The notes under the pieces: generated by a model | What the model was told of the DNA's origin: nothing | Seen by the model: only the letters and a program-made list of their open reading frames with translations | Database searches by the model: none | NCBI RefSeq assembly: GCF_019977235.1 | Contig: NZ_AP024646.1 | Span: 2,108,001 to 2,172,000 of the forward strand | DNA from: Arthrobacter sp. StoSoilB5 | GTDB lineage: Bacteria > Actinomycetota > Actinomycetes > Actinomycetales > Micrococcaceae | Reading direction: 5' to 3' | DNA length: 64,000 bases | Program-made: the position numbers and the translations under genes | In this document: positions 44,180 to 54,137 of the stretch, in pieces | Layout of the letters: each line of letters opens with the position of its first letter | How positions within the stretch are numbered: the stretch's first letter is position 1

Positions 44180-44937
44180 CGGTCATGGTATCGGCACAGG
44201 GAATCCGCAAGAACTACGGACGCATCCAGGTGCTCAATGGAGTTTCTCTCGACGTCGCCGTGGGCGAAGTTTGTTGCCTCTTGGGGCCCTCTGGCGCCGG
44301 AAAGAGCACTTTTCTGCGCTGTGTCAATCACCTCGAAAGCGTCGACGGTGGTCAACTGAAAGTGGACGGCGAAGTTGTCGGCTACCGTGAAAAGGCCGGG
44401 AAACTGCACGAGATGCGCGGCCGTGAAATCGCGAGGCAACGTGCATCGATCGGCATGGTCTTCCAGCACTTCAACCTGTACCCGCACATGACGGCCGAGC
44501 AAAACGTCAGTCTGGCGCAGGTTGCCGTGCACAAGCGCGGCACGTCGGATGCCCAGCAGCGAAGCCGGGAATTGTTGGACCGCGTGGGTCTCGGTAGCAA
44601 GGCCGGCAAATACCCCCGCCAGTTGTCGGGTGGGGAACAGCAGCGTGTCGCTATCGCCCGGGCCCTGGCCATCTCGCCGAAGCTCATGCTCTTTGATGAG
44701 CCCACAAGTGCACTGGATCCTGAGCTGGTCGGCGAAGTCCTCGGGACCATCCGAGCCGTCGCCGCTGAGGGAATCACGATGATGATCGTCACCCACGAAA
44801 TCAGCTTTGCACGGGAAGTCGCCGACCGGGTTGTCTTCATGGACGGCGGGGTCGTGGTGGAACAAGGTCCACCCAGCCAGGTGCTCGATGCGCCCGCTGA
44901 GCCACGGACAAAGGCTTTTCTGGAAAGGGTGCTTTAG
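44176..44937 (+). CDS. Amino acid ABC transporter ATP-binding protein
   Basis: 253 aa. Walker A LLGPSGAGKSTFLRC, Q-loop MVFQHFNLYPHMTAEQN, signature [16 protein letters not shown], Walker [16 protein letters not shown] and H-loop IVTHEISFARE are intact. Its stop lies two bases before the GTG of idi, so the isomerase is likely co-transcribed. Confidence 0.94.
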   Translation: MTVMVSAQGIRKNYGRIQVLNGVSLDVAVGEVCCLLGPSGAGKSTFLRCVNHLESVDGGQLKVDGEVVGYREKAGKLHEMRGREIARQRASIGMVFQHFNLYPHMTAEQNVSLAQVAVHKRGTSDAQQRSRELLDRVGLGSKAGKYPRQLSGGEQQRVAIARALAISPKLMLFDEPTSALDPELVGEVLGTIRAVAAEGITMMIVTHEISFAREVADRVVFMDGGVVVEQGPPSQVLDAPAEPRTKAFLERVL

Positions 44938-44939
44938 AC

Positions 44940-45491
44940 GTGACGTCCAGCGTGGATTCAAGGTGGAATGATCCCGTTATTGTCCTCAACGAGGCCAACG
45001 AACCAATAGGAACATGTCCGAAGCCAGACGCACATCAAGGCGCAGGAATCCGGCACTTGGCGTTCTCCTGCTACGCGTTTGATCCGGACGGCAGGCTACT
45101 GGTGACTCGACGGGCGCCGACAAAAGAGACCTTTCCTGGCGTCATCACGAATACGTGTTGTGGACACCCGCTGCCTGGCGAAAATCTGGCGGACGCGGTG
45201 GAGCGTCGGCTGCGGGAAGAACTCGGGCTCAACGTCACTGGATTGCACCTGGCCTTGCCGGACTTCGATTACGTGGCACGCAGTAACGGGTACGTGGAAA
45301 AGGAGTTCTGCCCCGTCTTCGTCTGCCAGGTGAACAGTGATCCTGTCCTCAACCTTGCTGAGGTTGAGGAGGCATGGTGGATGCCGTGGGATGACGTTGT
45401 TGCTCTGGCCCGGGTGGAGTCCTCACCGCTCTCGCCGTGGGCGAGACTTCAAGTGCCGTTGTTGGCCGGAATGTCCCCGACGGCCTGGTAA
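44940..45491 (+). CDS. idi: Isopentenyl-diphosphate delta-isomerase, type 1 (Nudix fold)
   Basis: 183 aa from GTG 44940. The catalytic Cys lies in ITNTCCGHPLPGE, the Nudix-like stretch is LADAVERRLREELGL, the acidic/aromatic site is YVEKEFCPVF, and LAEVEEAWWMPWDDVV follows. It interconverts IPP and DMAPP in isoprenoid synthesis. Its position right behind an amino-acid importer is unusual and could be a neutral operon insertion. Alternatively it could supply DMAPP for prenylation, since the UbiX-type enzyme at 57428 uses dimethylallyl phosphate. Confidence 0.93.
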   Translation: MTSSVDSRWNDPVIVLNEANEPIGTCPKPDAHQGAGIRHLAFSCYAFDPDGRLLVTRRAPTKETFPGVITNTCCGHPLPGENLADAVERRLREELGLNVTGLHLALPDFDYVARSNGYVEKEFCPVFVCQVNSDPVLNLAEVEEAWWMPWDDVVALARVESSPLSPWARLQVPLLAGMSPTAW

Positions 45492-46520
45492 TCAGGGGCG
45501 GACGAGCACTTTCAGTGCAGAGCGGGAATCCATTGCGCGGTACCCATTGGCTATTTCGTCCAGTGTGATGGTGCTGTCGAAGACCAGCCCAGGGTTCACG
45601 GTGCCCTCCAGAATGGTGAGCATGAGGCGTTCGACGTAGCTTGCCACGTGGGCGACACCACCGGTAAGGGTGATATTCCGGTCGAACAGGCTTGCGTTTC
45701 CCACGGGGGCCTGTTCGTACTGGGGCACACCGACCCGTGCGATCGTTCCGTCGCTTCGGACGGCGCCGATTGCCTGTGCATAGGCGGGCATGTGGCCGAC
45801 GGCTTCGAGTACGATTCCGGTACCGAGGCCGCCGGTGAGCTCCCGGACTTGGGCGATGCCGTCGTCACCGCGCTCCGTGACAACGTCGGTGGCTCCGAAC
45901 GCGCGGCCAAGGTCGGTGCGTGCCCGGTGACGCCCCATGAGAATGATCTGCTCGGCACCGAGCAGTTTCGCGGAGAGGACGGCAAGAAGTCCTACCGCGC
46001 CGTCGCCAATGACGGTGACGGTGCTGCCTGTAGTGACGCCACCCCTAAGCGCGGCATGGAACCCCGTTCCATAAACATCCGCAAGTGTCAGCAGGGATGG
46101 AAGAAGACCCGATTCTGCATCCACGGGGAGTTTGAAGAGGCTGGTGTCGGCCAACGGGATGCGCACAGCTTCGCCTTGGCCGCCGTCGAACTTGGACCAG
46201 TATCCGCCGTGTACGCACGAGGTTGTTTTACCGGCACGGCAGAAAACGCAGTTGCCATCCTGGTACGTGAAGGGCGCCAGCACCAGGTCACCTTCCTTTA
46301 CCCGCATGACGGCCGAACCGGTCCGTTCGACGATGCCGATGGCCTCGTGGCCCATTCGCTTAGGTTGAGGTTGGGCCCAGGAGCGGTAGGAGTGCAGGTC
46401 CCCGCCACAGATGCAGGTGAGGATCACGCGGATGACTGCGTCCGATGGGTGTTCGATGACAGGCTCGGGAACGTCCGCGACACGGATGTCCAGTGGAGAG
46501 TAGAGCAGGGTTGCGCGCAT
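45492..46520 (-). CDS. Zinc-dependent alcohol dehydrogenase (MDR family)
   Basis: 342 aa from ATG 46520. Catalytic zinc ligands: Cys in CICGGDLHS and GHEAIGIVE; a structural-zinc-like cysteine cluster sits in GNCVFCRAGKTTSCVHGGYW. NAD(P) motif VTVIGDGAVGLLAV (GxGxxG-like GDGAVG). It oxidises an alcohol or aldehyde. It is convergent with idi, separated by a single base, and is transcribed after the XRE-cupin gene. Confidence 0.9.
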   Translation of the reverse strand: MRATLLYSPLDIRVADVPEPVIEHPSDAVIRVILTCICGGDLHSYRSWAQPQPKRMGHEAIGIVERTGSAVMRVKEGDLVLAPFTYQDGNCVFCRAGKTTSCVHGGYWSKFDGGQGEAVRIPLADTSLFKLPVDAESGLLPSLLTLADVYGTGFHAALRGGVTTGSTVTVIGDGAVGLLAVLSAKLLGAEQIILMGRHRARTDLGRAFGATDVVTERGDDGIAQVRELTGGLGTGIVLEAVGHMPAYAQAIGAVRSDGTIARVGVPQYEQAPVGNASLFDRNITLTGGVAHVASYVERLMLTILEGTVNPGLVFDSTITLDEIANGYRAMDSRSALKVLVRP

Positions 46521-46544
46521 AGTGCAGCGGCCTTTCAAGGCGTT

Positions 46545-46581
46545 AAGGGCACCGGGTCCGTCAGGACCCGGTGCCCTTTCT
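46545..46581. terminator. Strong terminator hairpin
   Basis: AAGGGCACCGGGTCC (46545-46559) and its exact complement (46564-46578) form a 15-bp stem with a GTCA loop, followed by TTCT on the plus strand. It lies between the XRE-cupin stop and the dehydrogenase start and probably terminates the XRE transcript. Confidence 0.8.
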
Positions 46582-46593
46582 CGCCGGCAGTGT

Positions 46594-47130
46594 CTAATTT
46601 GAGGGTGGTGTGACTGAGACGACGAAGCGCGTTTTGTCCGGGTGCGGGTTGAGGAACCTGTGGGGCAGGGCTGAGTCGAAATGGCAGCTGTCCCCAGCGT
46701 CCAGAGCATATTCCGTGCCGCCAATTTCAGCGATGAGTGATCCTTCAAGGACGAGGACACATTCTTCTGAAATGTGGCTCCGCGGAGTCTCAGAGGATGC
46801 CGCGCCGGGCTCCAGCGTCGCCTCAAGTACCTCAACCTTGCCGCCGGAGCGTGAGACGCGGGAGTAGGTTACCTGCTGTTTCGGGGATGAGACGAGGCGG
46901 CGTTCGTCGTGGCGCACCACCGTAGCCTGTTCGGGGCCTTCGCCGCGGAACAGATCGAACAGAGGGACTTTCAAGGCCTCGGCCAGACGCCGCAGGGATT
47001 CGAGGCTTGGATCGCTTTGGCCACGTTCCACTTGGCTGAGCATGGCCACTGACAGTCCTGTTTGTTCGGCCATCTGGCCCAGGGTCAGGCCGCGGTTTCG
47101 CCTGAGTTCGCGAATCCTTGATGGCAACAA
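46594..47130 (-). CDS. XRE-type regulator with cupin domain
   Basis: 178 aa. The start is probably TTG 47130, eight bases after AGGAAGGT; a longer frame to TTG 47178 lacks a ribosome site. HTH: RIRELRRNRGLTLGQMAEQT, GLSVAMLSQVERGQSDPSLE, then a cupin (SHISEECVLVLEGSLIAEIG, DAGDSCHFDSALPHRFLNPH). It is typical of regulators of amine, amino-acid or alcohol catabolism and sits between the dehydrogenase and the symporter. Confidence 0.88.
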   Translation of the reverse strand: MLPSRIRELRRNRGLTLGQMAEQTGLSVAMLSQVERGQSDPSLESLRRLAEALKVPLFDLFRGEGPEQATVVRHDERRLVSSPKQQVTYSRVSRSGGKVEVLEATLEPGAASSETPRSHISEECVLVLEGSLIAEIGGTEYALDAGDSCHFDSALPHRFLNPHPDKTRFVVSVTPPSN

Positions 47131-47201
47131 TGGAGGGGTACCTTCCTGACGCAAGGTCCGGGCTGCCCGGCACGGCAACCCGGACCTCTATCGAGATCGA
47201 A

Positions 47202-48728
47202 CTAGACGGACTCTACGGACTGACGGCCGGCCCCAACATCGGCGCCGGCATCAGTGCCGGTGGTCGCCGCCTCGGGGATCCCCACCGCGATTGCCGAGGC
47301 CGGCGGACGCTTCGTGAGGAGGCTTACAGTGACTGCGAGCACGAGGTTAATCAGCAAGGCTGGCAGGCCAACTACGGTGCCCGCAGGGAACATGGCAAGC
47401 ACGGCCGATCCCAAGGCCGGGATGGATACGATGGCGCCTCCAGCAACCGCGCCGACGGTTAGACCGACAGCGGTGGTACGCCGCCATAGGAACGACAGGA
47501 AGAGCGCTGGAGCCAACTGCCCCACGGCGCTGTACACGCCGGTCATGATGCTCAACAAAGCGTCGCTGTTGAAGGCAGTGATTACCACGGCCAGCAGCGT
47601 GAACACAATGACGCTGATCCGTGTCGCTCCCAGGGAGCGCTTGAGGTTTGGCTTGATTTCACCGAGCACGTTGGAAGTGAACATGCTGCTTGCCGTGATC
47701 ATAATGACAGCAGTCGGTACCAGTGCCACGATCACGCCGCACCCTGCGAGCAAGCCGATCACCCAGTCAGGGTAGTTGCTTGCAACGAAGATCAGCAACG
47801 AACCATTCGCCTGCTTGGCAGGCAGATTCGGGAGGGCCACGATGGCAGCCAGCGCGATGACAGCAATGAGGACGTAGAAGAGCGAGTAGAGCGGCTGGAT
47901 AATCTGGTTCTTGCGTACCGAGGTGGAATCCCGTGCTGTATATGCGACTTGGAATGCGTGCGGCAGAGCAAATGCCCCTAAAGGTGTCAGCAGGAGGAAG
48001 CTCATCCACCACCACTCGTTCATCGACGCGTGCCCGCCGATTCCCGGCAAGGTTCCCGCATCCGGGTGGACCGCCTTCACGGCATCAAAGATCCCGCCAA
48101 CACTGTCGACGCCCGCAGCGTTAGCTGCCCCGATCCCAACGATAAGGAGCATCAGGACAAGCAGGATGTCCTTGACGACGGCGACGAAAGCTGCACTTCG
48201 CATGCCGCCGGTGAAGACGAACACGACCACCAGAAGACCACCGGCAAAGACATATGCCATAGAGGGGATTCCTGTTCCGAAGAGGGTCTCCAGGATCAGC
48301 GACAGCCCGGTGAGCTGAACGCGGGTGTACAAAAGCAGCGCAATGATGCCGAAGACGGTCAGCAAACTGCCGAACCACCGGGAATTGAAGCGCATGGTGA
48401 AGAAATCACCCATGGTCGTCAGACCGTGGACCTTCCCCGCCCGTTGGATACGGGGGACCAGGAAGTAGCCCACGGGTGCGGCCAATGCGACTGTTCCCAG
48501 GACGAAGAATCCGGGTGCGCCGCCGCTGAAGATGGCTTGGGAGGAACCAAGCAGCGCCGAGGCCGTAAACGTCTCACCTGCCAAAAGGAACCAGAAAAGC
48601 CACGTGCCGAAGCGGCGACCTCCCACGGACCATTCCTGAACATCCATCTTCTTGCCGCGGGAAGCCAGGAACGCACCTCCCGCGACGGAGCCGACCACAA
48701 GAACTACGCCAATGATTGCAACGACCAT
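47202..48728 (-). CDS. Sodium:solute symporter (SSS family)
   Basis: 508 aa with about thirteen membrane segments. SSS signatures: the N-terminal VGGRRFGTWLFWFLLAGETF, the sodium-site region GAPGFFVLGTVALAAPVGYF, FVFTGGMRSAAFVAVVKDIL and ITASSMFTSNVLGE. The soluble tail is rich in Ala/Gly/Asp. It follows the DUF3311 gene by two bases, a pairing common for pantothenate/urea/purine-type SSS transporters. The substrate is unknown; an amidohydrolase is encoded divergently. Confidence 0.92.
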   Translation of the reverse strand: MVVAIIGVVLVVGSVAGGAFLASRGKKMDVQEWSVGGRRFGTWLFWFLLAGETFTASALLGSSQAIFSGGAPGFFVLGTVALAAPVGYFLVPRIQRAGKVHGLTTMGDFFTMRFNSRWFGSLLTVFGIIALLLYTRVQLTGLSLILETLFGTGIPSMAYVFAGGLLVVVFVFTGGMRSAAFVAVVKDILLVLMLLIVGIGAANAAGVDSVGGIFDAVKAVHPDAGTLPGIGGHASMNEWWWMSFLLLTPLGAFALPHAFQVAYTARDSTSVRKNQIIQPLYSLFYVLIAVIALAAIVALPNLPAKQANGSLLIFVASNYPDWVIGLLAGCGVIVALVPTAVIMITASSMFTSNVLGEIKPNLKRSLGATRISVIVFTLLAVVITAFNSDALLSIMTGVYSAVGQLAPALFLSFLWRRTTAVGLTVGAVAGGAIVSIPALGSAVLAMFPAGTVVGLPALLINLVLAVTVSLLTKRPPASAIAVGIPEAATTGTDAGADVGAGRQSVESV

Positions 48729-48730
48729 GA

Positions 48731-48997
48731 TCAGATCCTTTCCAGATCGCCGTTACGGCGATCGACGAAATAGACGACGGTGATACATGCGCTTGTAACA
48801 ATGACGCCGGCCACCATCCACACAAGAAGGAACGGGACGTTCCCGAAGACGTACCCCACGCGGTTCACAGCCGGGATCGCGGCGATGCACCAGAGATACG
48901 GGATGAGAAGTAGCCACCAATGCCGCCTCGGCTTGGGCCGTTCTATGGCTTCGGCTTGACCAATGGATTGGGGCCGGGGTTCTTCACTGTGAGTCAC
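48731..48997 (-). CDS. DUF3311 small membrane protein, symporter partner
   Basis: 88 aa from GTG 48997 (ribosome site GGAGACAC). Two membrane segments: WWLLLIPYLWCIAAIPAVNR and VPFLLVWMVAGVIVTSACIT, with the Asn-Arg-Val pattern of DUF3311. Such proteins are nearly always encoded next to SSS symporters and probably assist assembly. A longer frame to 49072 has no ribosome site. Confidence 0.85.
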   Translation of the reverse strand: MTHSEEPRPQSIGQAEAIERPKPRRHWWLLLIPYLWCIAAIPAVNRVGYVFGNVPFLLVWMVAGVIVTSACITVVYFVDRRNGDLERI

Positions 48998-49150
48998 AGT
49001 GTCTCCTTTTTGAATAACAGCGAGCCCTCCACGGTCGCACCCCGATGTGCTTGCGTCTGGGAGGGTCGCCAACTGAAAGCGATGCTGTTATTCTAGTCAC
49101 ACTTCATTTATTCGTCCAGAGTGAACTTTGGACATCCTCGGGAGGACATC

Positions 49151-50431
49151 ATGTTTACTATCATCCGGGCCCAGCGGCTCCTGACGAGCAGTACTGAAAG
49201 CATCATTGAAAATGGAGCCGTCGTCGTTGATGGCGCCACGATACTTGCAGCAGGACCCTGGGGCGACGTCAGTCAAACCGCCGGGGAAGCTGAGGTCCTT
49301 GACTTGGGGGACGTTACGCTCATGCCGGGACTCTTTGACTGCCACGTGCACCTTTCCTTCGATCCGGCATCCGGCACGACGACGACCGCTGTCACCATTC
49401 CTGATGACGAGGCCCTCGAGCTCATGCGTTCAAACGCGGCCAAACTGCTGGACGCCGGAGTGACCACTGCCCGCGACCTGGGCGCCCCCGGCACTCTGGG
49501 GACACAGATCAAGGCTGAGATCGCTGCCGGGGAGACCGCTGGTCCCTCCTTGCAGGTCACCAATGCGCCCATCACCGTTCCAGGAGGACATGCCTTCGCC
49601 ATGGGTGGCGTTGCCGAAGGTGTCGAGGACGTCCGCGAGGCCGTCCGCAGCAGGGCAAACGAAGGCGCTGACCTGGTCAAGGTCATGACAACCGGCGGCT
49701 TCATGACAGCGGGTTCACGGCCGTGGCAAACTCGTTACTCCTTGGAGGAACTGCGTGCCATCGTCGATCAAGCCCATGAACTCGGCCTGCTCACCACCAC
49801 CCATGTCCTGGGTGTCGAGGGCATCGAACGCGCTGTCGAGGCAGGATTCGATGCCATTGAGCACTGCGGGTGGGTCACGGAGTCCGGGACGAAATTCAAC
49901 GAGGAGATTGCCCGGAAGATCGTGGATCGCGGCGTGGTGGTCAGCCCTGCCATGAATACCGCCTGTATGGCAGACAGCTACTTCTGCCCTTGGGATGAAC
50001 ACGACGCGGTGGTGGGCAACCTCAGGAAGTTGCATGACATGGGTGCACGGATTATCGCCGGAACCGACGCGGGAATCGGGTTGGTGCATTTCGCGCGTTT
50101 CGCCGATGGGCTGTCCGTCTTCGCCGATGCGGGAATGAGCCCCCGCGAGATCATCGCAAGTGCCACGGACGTCGCGGCAGAGGCATGCGGCCTCGGGGAA
50201 GTGACCGGAAAGCTGAGCCAAGGGCTGCGCGCAGACGTAATCGCCGTCGAAGGCGACCCGACGGAAGACTGGGAAGCCCTGCGACGGCCCACCTTCGTCA
50301 TGGCTGCCGGCCGCCGCCACGAACTTCGTCCCATCCCCCCGCGCGAAATCGATCCGGACATGGCCCAGAAAATCCACGACACCCTCACTCAGGGCGCCGG
50401 CCGTCCGGTAGCTCAGGGACACAGCCACTGA
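49151..50431 (+). CDS. Amidohydrolase family protein (imidazolonepropionase/prolidase-like)
   Basis: 426 aa from ATG 49151 (GGGAGGACATC upstream). Metal sites: TLMPGLFDCHVHLSF (His-x-His), a metal-bridging Lys region in DLVKVMTTGGF, TTTHVLGVEGIERAVEAGFD, AIEHCGW, and IIAGTDAGIGLVHFA (Asp). This pattern is shared by Xaa-Pro dipeptidase-type and cyclic amide hydrolases. It opens a plus-strand group with the second class-V PLP gene, trpB and trpA. Confidence 0.9.
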   Translation: MFTIIRAQRLLTSSTESIIENGAVVVDGATILAAGPWGDVSQTAGEAEVLDLGDVTLMPGLFDCHVHLSFDPASGTTTTAVTIPDDEALELMRSNAAKLLDAGVTTARDLGAPGTLGTQIKAEIAAGETAGPSLQVTNAPITVPGGHAFAMGGVAEGVEDVREAVRSRANEGADLVKVMTTGGFMTAGSRPWQTRYSLEELRAIVDQAHELGLLTTTHVLGVEGIERAVEAGFDAIEHCGWVTESGTKFNEEIARKIVDRGVVVSPAMNTACMADSYFCPWDEHDAVVGNLRKLHDMGARIIAGTDAGIGLVHFARFADGLSVFADAGMSPREIIASATDVAAEACGLGEVTGKLSQGLRADVIAVEGDPTEDWEALRRPTFVMAAGRRHELRPIPPREIDPDMAQKIHDTLTQGAGRPVAQGHSH

Positions 50432-50469
50432 ATCCTGCGGACACTACTGATAACACTTGGAGTAAACCT

Positions 50470-51615
50470 ATGAACCTCATGACCTCAGAACTCTTTCGTG
50501 CCCAGTTTCCAGGTCTGGAACGGACTGTCCACCTGGCCAGCTGTAGCCAGGGAGCGTTCTCCCGCGAGCTCGCCGGTGACTTGCTGGACTTTCAGAGCAG
50601 CATCATGGAGCGAGGAGCGCCTTGGGACCTGTGGATGGATAAGGTCGAAGAAGCACGGATCCGATTCGCCGCCTTCATCGGCGCCGCCCCGCAGGAGATC
50701 GCCGTAGTACCCAACGCTTCCACCGGGGCCTACCAGATCGCTTCCACCCAGTCCTACGGCGACGGCCGCGACAGGATCATTACCAGCGAACTCGAGTTTC
50801 CGTCAGTGGCCAACGTCTGGGTGGCCCAACAAGGCCGGGGCGCCCAAATCGGCTTCGCGGAAGAACATGGCGGGACGGTCCGGGCCGAGGACTATGCGGT
50901 ACTCATCGACGAGCGGACCAAGCTCGTCTCGGTTCCCCTGATCACCTACCGGAACGGGTCACGCCTCCCTGTTGCCGATGTCATTGAGATGGCCCGCGCT
51001 CACGGCGCGAAGTCCTTCGTCGATGCCTACCAGGGCGCCGGCGTCGAGCCGATCAACGTCCGCGAACTCGGATGCGATTACCTGGTCACAGGCTCGCTGA
51101 AGTACATGCTGGGCGTGGCAGGGGTGGCGTTCCTCTATGTCCGCGGGGGCCTGACGGATGATGTCCCCCCTCAGCTGACGGGTTGGTTCGGGCGCCGGGA
51201 TCCTTTTGCTTTCGACCCGCGCAAGGTTGATTTCCCGGAGACAGCGCGGCGTTTTGAATCGGGGACCTACGCGGTGCCTGCGGTTTATGCAGCCATCGCC
51301 GGAATGAAGATGCTCGCGCAGCTGGACCCGGCCGCGGTCAAGCGTCACGTGGCAGGTCTGACCCTGGAGCTGACTGAGGAGCTAACCGCGGCCGGGATCG
51401 AGCTGGACTCGCCCCTGGATGCCGCCCTGAGGGGGCCACAGGTCGCCTTGATCGACGAGAACCCCTCGGAACTCGCCGCATTCCTTGAATCGAAGAGCAT
51501 CATTGCCAGCCCGCGTGGCCGTGCCCTTCGCGTGGCCTTCCACTTTTACAGCGTCAACAACGACATTACTGCGCTACTCAAAGCCTTGGACGAGTGGCGC
51601 TACCTACGAAATTAG
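50470..51615 (+). CDS. Class-V aminotransferase fold PLP enzyme, copy 2
   Basis: 381 aa from ATG 50470 (GGAG upstream). PLP lysine Lys211 in LVTGSLKYMLGVAGVAFLYV, Asp185 in FVDAYQGAGVE. It parallels copy 1 across its length (HLASCSQGAFSRELAGDLLD; FESGTYAVPAVYAAIAGMKM; LTGWFGRRDPFAF against ITGWFAQRDPNDM). The pair therefore belongs to one subfamily near kynureninase. It is 38 bp after the amidohydrolase and upstream of trpB. Confidence 0.82.
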   Translation: MNLMTSELFRAQFPGLERTVHLASCSQGAFSRELAGDLLDFQSSIMERGAPWDLWMDKVEEARIRFAAFIGAAPQEIAVVPNASTGAYQIASTQSYGDGRDRIITSELEFPSVANVWVAQQGRGAQIGFAEEHGGTVRAEDYAVLIDERTKLVSVPLITYRNGSRLPVADVIEMARAHGAKSFVDAYQGAGVEPINVRELGCDYLVTGSLKYMLGVAGVAFLYVRGGLTDDVPPQLTGWFGRRDPFAFDPRKVDFPETARRFESGTYAVPAVYAAIAGMKMLAQLDPAAVKRHVAGLTLELTEELTAAGIELDSPLDAALRGPQVALIDENPSELAAFLESKSIIASPRGRALRVAFHFYSVNNDITALLKALDEWRYLRN

Positions 51616-51769
51616 GAGCCATGCTGCCGCAAAGGGGTGGCCAGTGCCCTCGACAGCACTGCTCCGCTAACTCAGGGCTACCCCGGCGGTTCGCGCCTTG
51701 GACCTGCCGTACCCGGACCAACGTCCTGGGCACAGTGCCGGGAACGACTTACTACGAACGGAGAGACTG

Positions 51770-53155
51770 GTGGCTACAAACACGCCAGAACCCCACCGCC
51801 CCGGCGATCACGCTGTGGGTGCAAAGAATAACGAACAGACCGCCGATGCATTCCTGACAGGAAGCCTTCGCAAAGCCCCCGGTCCATACTTTGGATCCTT
51901 TGGGGGCCGGTGGATGCCCGAATCGCTCATAGCGACCCTCGACGAGGTCGAGGCTACGTTCGAAGCGGCGAAACAAGACCCGGAGTTCATCGCGCAGATC
52001 AACGAACTGAACCGCAGTTACACCGGTCGGCCGTCGCTGCTGACGGAGGCGAAGAACTTCTCCAAGCATGCCGGCGGGGTCCGGGTGTTCCTCAAGCGCG
52101 AGGATCTCAACCACACGGGCTCCCATAAGATCAACAATGTGGTGGGACAGGCCCTCCTTGCCAAGCGAATGGGCAAGACCCGCATTATCGCCGAAACAGG
52201 TGCCGGGCAACACGGGGTGGCGAGTGCGACCGCAGCTGCGTTGCTGGGACTCGAATGCGTTGTTTACATGGGTGCCGAGGACTGCCGGCGCCAGTCACTC
52301 AACGTCGCACGCATGCAGTTGCTCGGCGCCACCGTCGTCCCCGTGGCCGGCGGATCACAGACCCTCAAGGACGCCATCAACGAAGCGCTTCGCGATTGGG
52401 TCGCGAATGTCCACACGACCCATTACCTGCTGGGCACTGCAGCTGGAGCACACCCCTTCCCTGCAATGGTCCGTTTCTTCCACGAAGTCATCGGAGACGA
52501 GGCCCGTCAGCAAATCCTCGCCGCTACCGGCCGGCTGCCAGACGCCGTCTGTGCGTGCCTTGGTGGTGGCTCGAACGCGATCGGCTTCTTCCACGGGTTC
52601 CTCGATGACATGTCCGTCCGTCTGTATGGTTTCGAAGCCGGCGGTGAGGGCATCGAGAGCGGCCGGCATGCGGCGGCCATCACACTCGGGCGGCCAGGCG
52701 TCCTGCACGGTGCCCGGACCTACCTCATGCAGGACGAAGATGGGCAGACGATCGAGTCCCGCTCGATCTCCGCGGGCTTGGACTACCCAGGCATCGGCCC
52801 GGAACATGCGTATCTGCACGACATCGGCCGTGCGACGTACGAGCCTATTACTGACACTGAGGCCATGACCGCGTTCGCGCTCCTGTGCCGCACGGAAGGC
52901 ATTATCCCCGCGATCGAGTCCGCACATGCGCTGGCCGGGGCGATTAAGGTCGGGCAACGCCTTGCCAGTAGTGGCGGGGACCCTGGCGAACGGATCGTGG
53001 TGGTCAATCTGTCCGGTCGCGGCGACAAGGATGTCCAGACAGCGGCCGAGTGGTTCGGCATGCTCGATGACAATGGCCAGATCAAGGGCACGAGACTGTC
53101 CACCAGGCGGCACAACGGCAACGGAACCGGCATAGTTGATGAGGAGAACGCATGA
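51770..53155 (+). CDS. trpB: Tryptophan synthase beta chain
   Basis: 461 aa from GTG 51770 (GGAGAGACTG upstream). TrpB1-type: [40 protein letters not shown] (Schiff-base Lys), [38 protein letters not shown] and [15 protein letters not shown]. It joins indole and L-serine to make tryptophan, or the reverse type of beta-replacement. It overlaps trpA by 4 bp. trpC, trpD and trpE are absent nearby, so this is probably a second, dedicated copy. Confidence 0.95.
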   Translation: MATNTPEPHRPGDHAVGAKNNEQTADAFLTGSLRKAPGPYFGSFGGRWMPESLIATLDEVEATFEAAKQDPEFIAQINELNRSYTGRPSLLTEAKNFSKHAGGVRVFLKREDLNHTGSHKINNVVGQALLAKRMGKTRIIAETGAGQHGVASATAAALLGLECVVYMGAEDCRRQSLNVARMQLLGATVVPVAGGSQTLKDAINEALRDWVANVHTTHYLLGTAAGAHPFPAMVRFFHEVIGDEARQQILAATGRLPDAVCACLGGGSNAIGFFHGFLDDMSVRLYGFEAGGEGIESGRHAAAITLGRPGVLHGARTYLMQDEDGQTIESRSISAGLDYPGIGPEHAYLHDIGRATYEPITDTEAMTAFALLCRTEGIIPAIESAHALAGAIKVGQRLASSGGDPGERIVVVNLSGRGDKDVQTAAEWFGMLDDNGQIKGTRLSTRRHNGNGTGIVDEENA

Positions 53156-54000
53156 GTGCAACAGAACAGCCCGATGTCGAGCCGGGATGCCGTAAGGAAC
53201 TGCAGGCATCGAGTAAGTCCGCAGCTGCGATTGACCGGGCAAAGGCCGAAGGTCGTGCTGCCCTCATAGCGTATTTACCCGCGGGTTACCCCAGCCTGGA
53301 GGAGAGCATCGACGCTGCGATCGAGCTCGCCCGGAACGGGGCAGACATTATTGAGATCGGAATTCCCTACTCCGACCCCGTCATGGACGGAAGCCTGATC
53401 CAGACCGCCACGACTCAGGCGCTGAGCAACGGATTCCGCGTGGAGCACGTGTTCGACGTCGTGAAGGCCGTTACGGAGGCCACCGAGGCTGCCGTGCTGG
53501 TTATGACCTACTGGAACCCGGTCATGCAGATGGGCGTGGACGAGTTTGCCCGTCGCCTCGCCGAGGCTGGTGGAGCAGGCATCATTACGCCGGATCTGAT
53601 CCCGGACGAGGCAGCCGCGTGGCTTGAAGCGTCTGAGAAGTATGGCTTGGACCGCATTTTCCTCGTCGCGCCATCTACTTCGGCGGAGCGAATGGTCCTG
53701 ACGGTCGCAGCAACGCGCGGTTTCACGTACGCGGTCTCCCTCATGGGAGTCACCGGCGCCAGGGACTCCGTCGACGGAAACGCCCGGCGAGTTGTTTCCG
53801 AGGCCCGGGACGCAGGCGCGGGGCGGGTCTGCGTTGGGCTTGGAGTATCCAACGCCAGGCATGTTCGCGAGATCGCGGCCTACGCCGATGGCGTGATCGT
53901 CGGCACCGCCGTCGTTGCCGCTTTGAAGCATGGCGGCCCCGCCGCCGTCGGACGTTTCGCCGCGGAGCTAAGGGTGGGTCTCACCCAAAATTCCGTCTGA
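53152..54000 (+). CDS. trpA: Tryptophan synthase alpha chain
   Basis: 282 aa. TIM-barrel with the catalytic Glu in [17 protein letters not shown] (Glu and Asp), [39 protein letters not shown] and [20 protein letters not shown]. It cleaves indole-3-glycerol phosphate and passes indole to TrpB. Residues 1-35 are longer than usual. It is followed by a hairpin terminator. Confidence 0.94.
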   Translation: MSATEQPDVEPGCRKELQASSKSAAAIDRAKAEGRAALIAYLPAGYPSLEESIDAAIELARNGADIIEIGIPYSDPVMDGSLIQTATTQALSNGFRVEHVFDVVKAVTEATEAAVLVMTYWNPVMQMGVDEFARRLAEAGGAGIITPDLIPDEAAAWLEASEKYGLDRIFLVAPSTSAERMVLTVAATRGFTYAVSLMGVTGARDSVDGNARRVVSEARDAGAGRVCVGLGVSNARHVREIAAYADGVIVGTAVVAALKHGGPAAVGRFAAELRVGLTQNSV

Positions 54001-54007
54001 ACTTGTG

Positions 54008-54045
54008 GGGAACGCCGGTTTGAGAGAGCCTAGGCCGGCGTTCCC
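54008..54045 (+). terminator. Hairpin after trpA
   Basis: GGGAACGCCGG (54008-54018) and CCGGCGTTCCC (54035-54045) form an 11-bp stem with a 16-nt loop, seven bases after the trpA stop. There is no T-run, so termination may need a factor. Confidence 0.6.
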
Positions 54046-54137
54046 TCCGCTTGCCTGTGCGCCCTTGCCCTCTTCGCTTGGTCCGGCGAAACGCGCACGG
54101 TCCACCCCCAGTTCACTTCATCGTCAAGGGAGACGAC

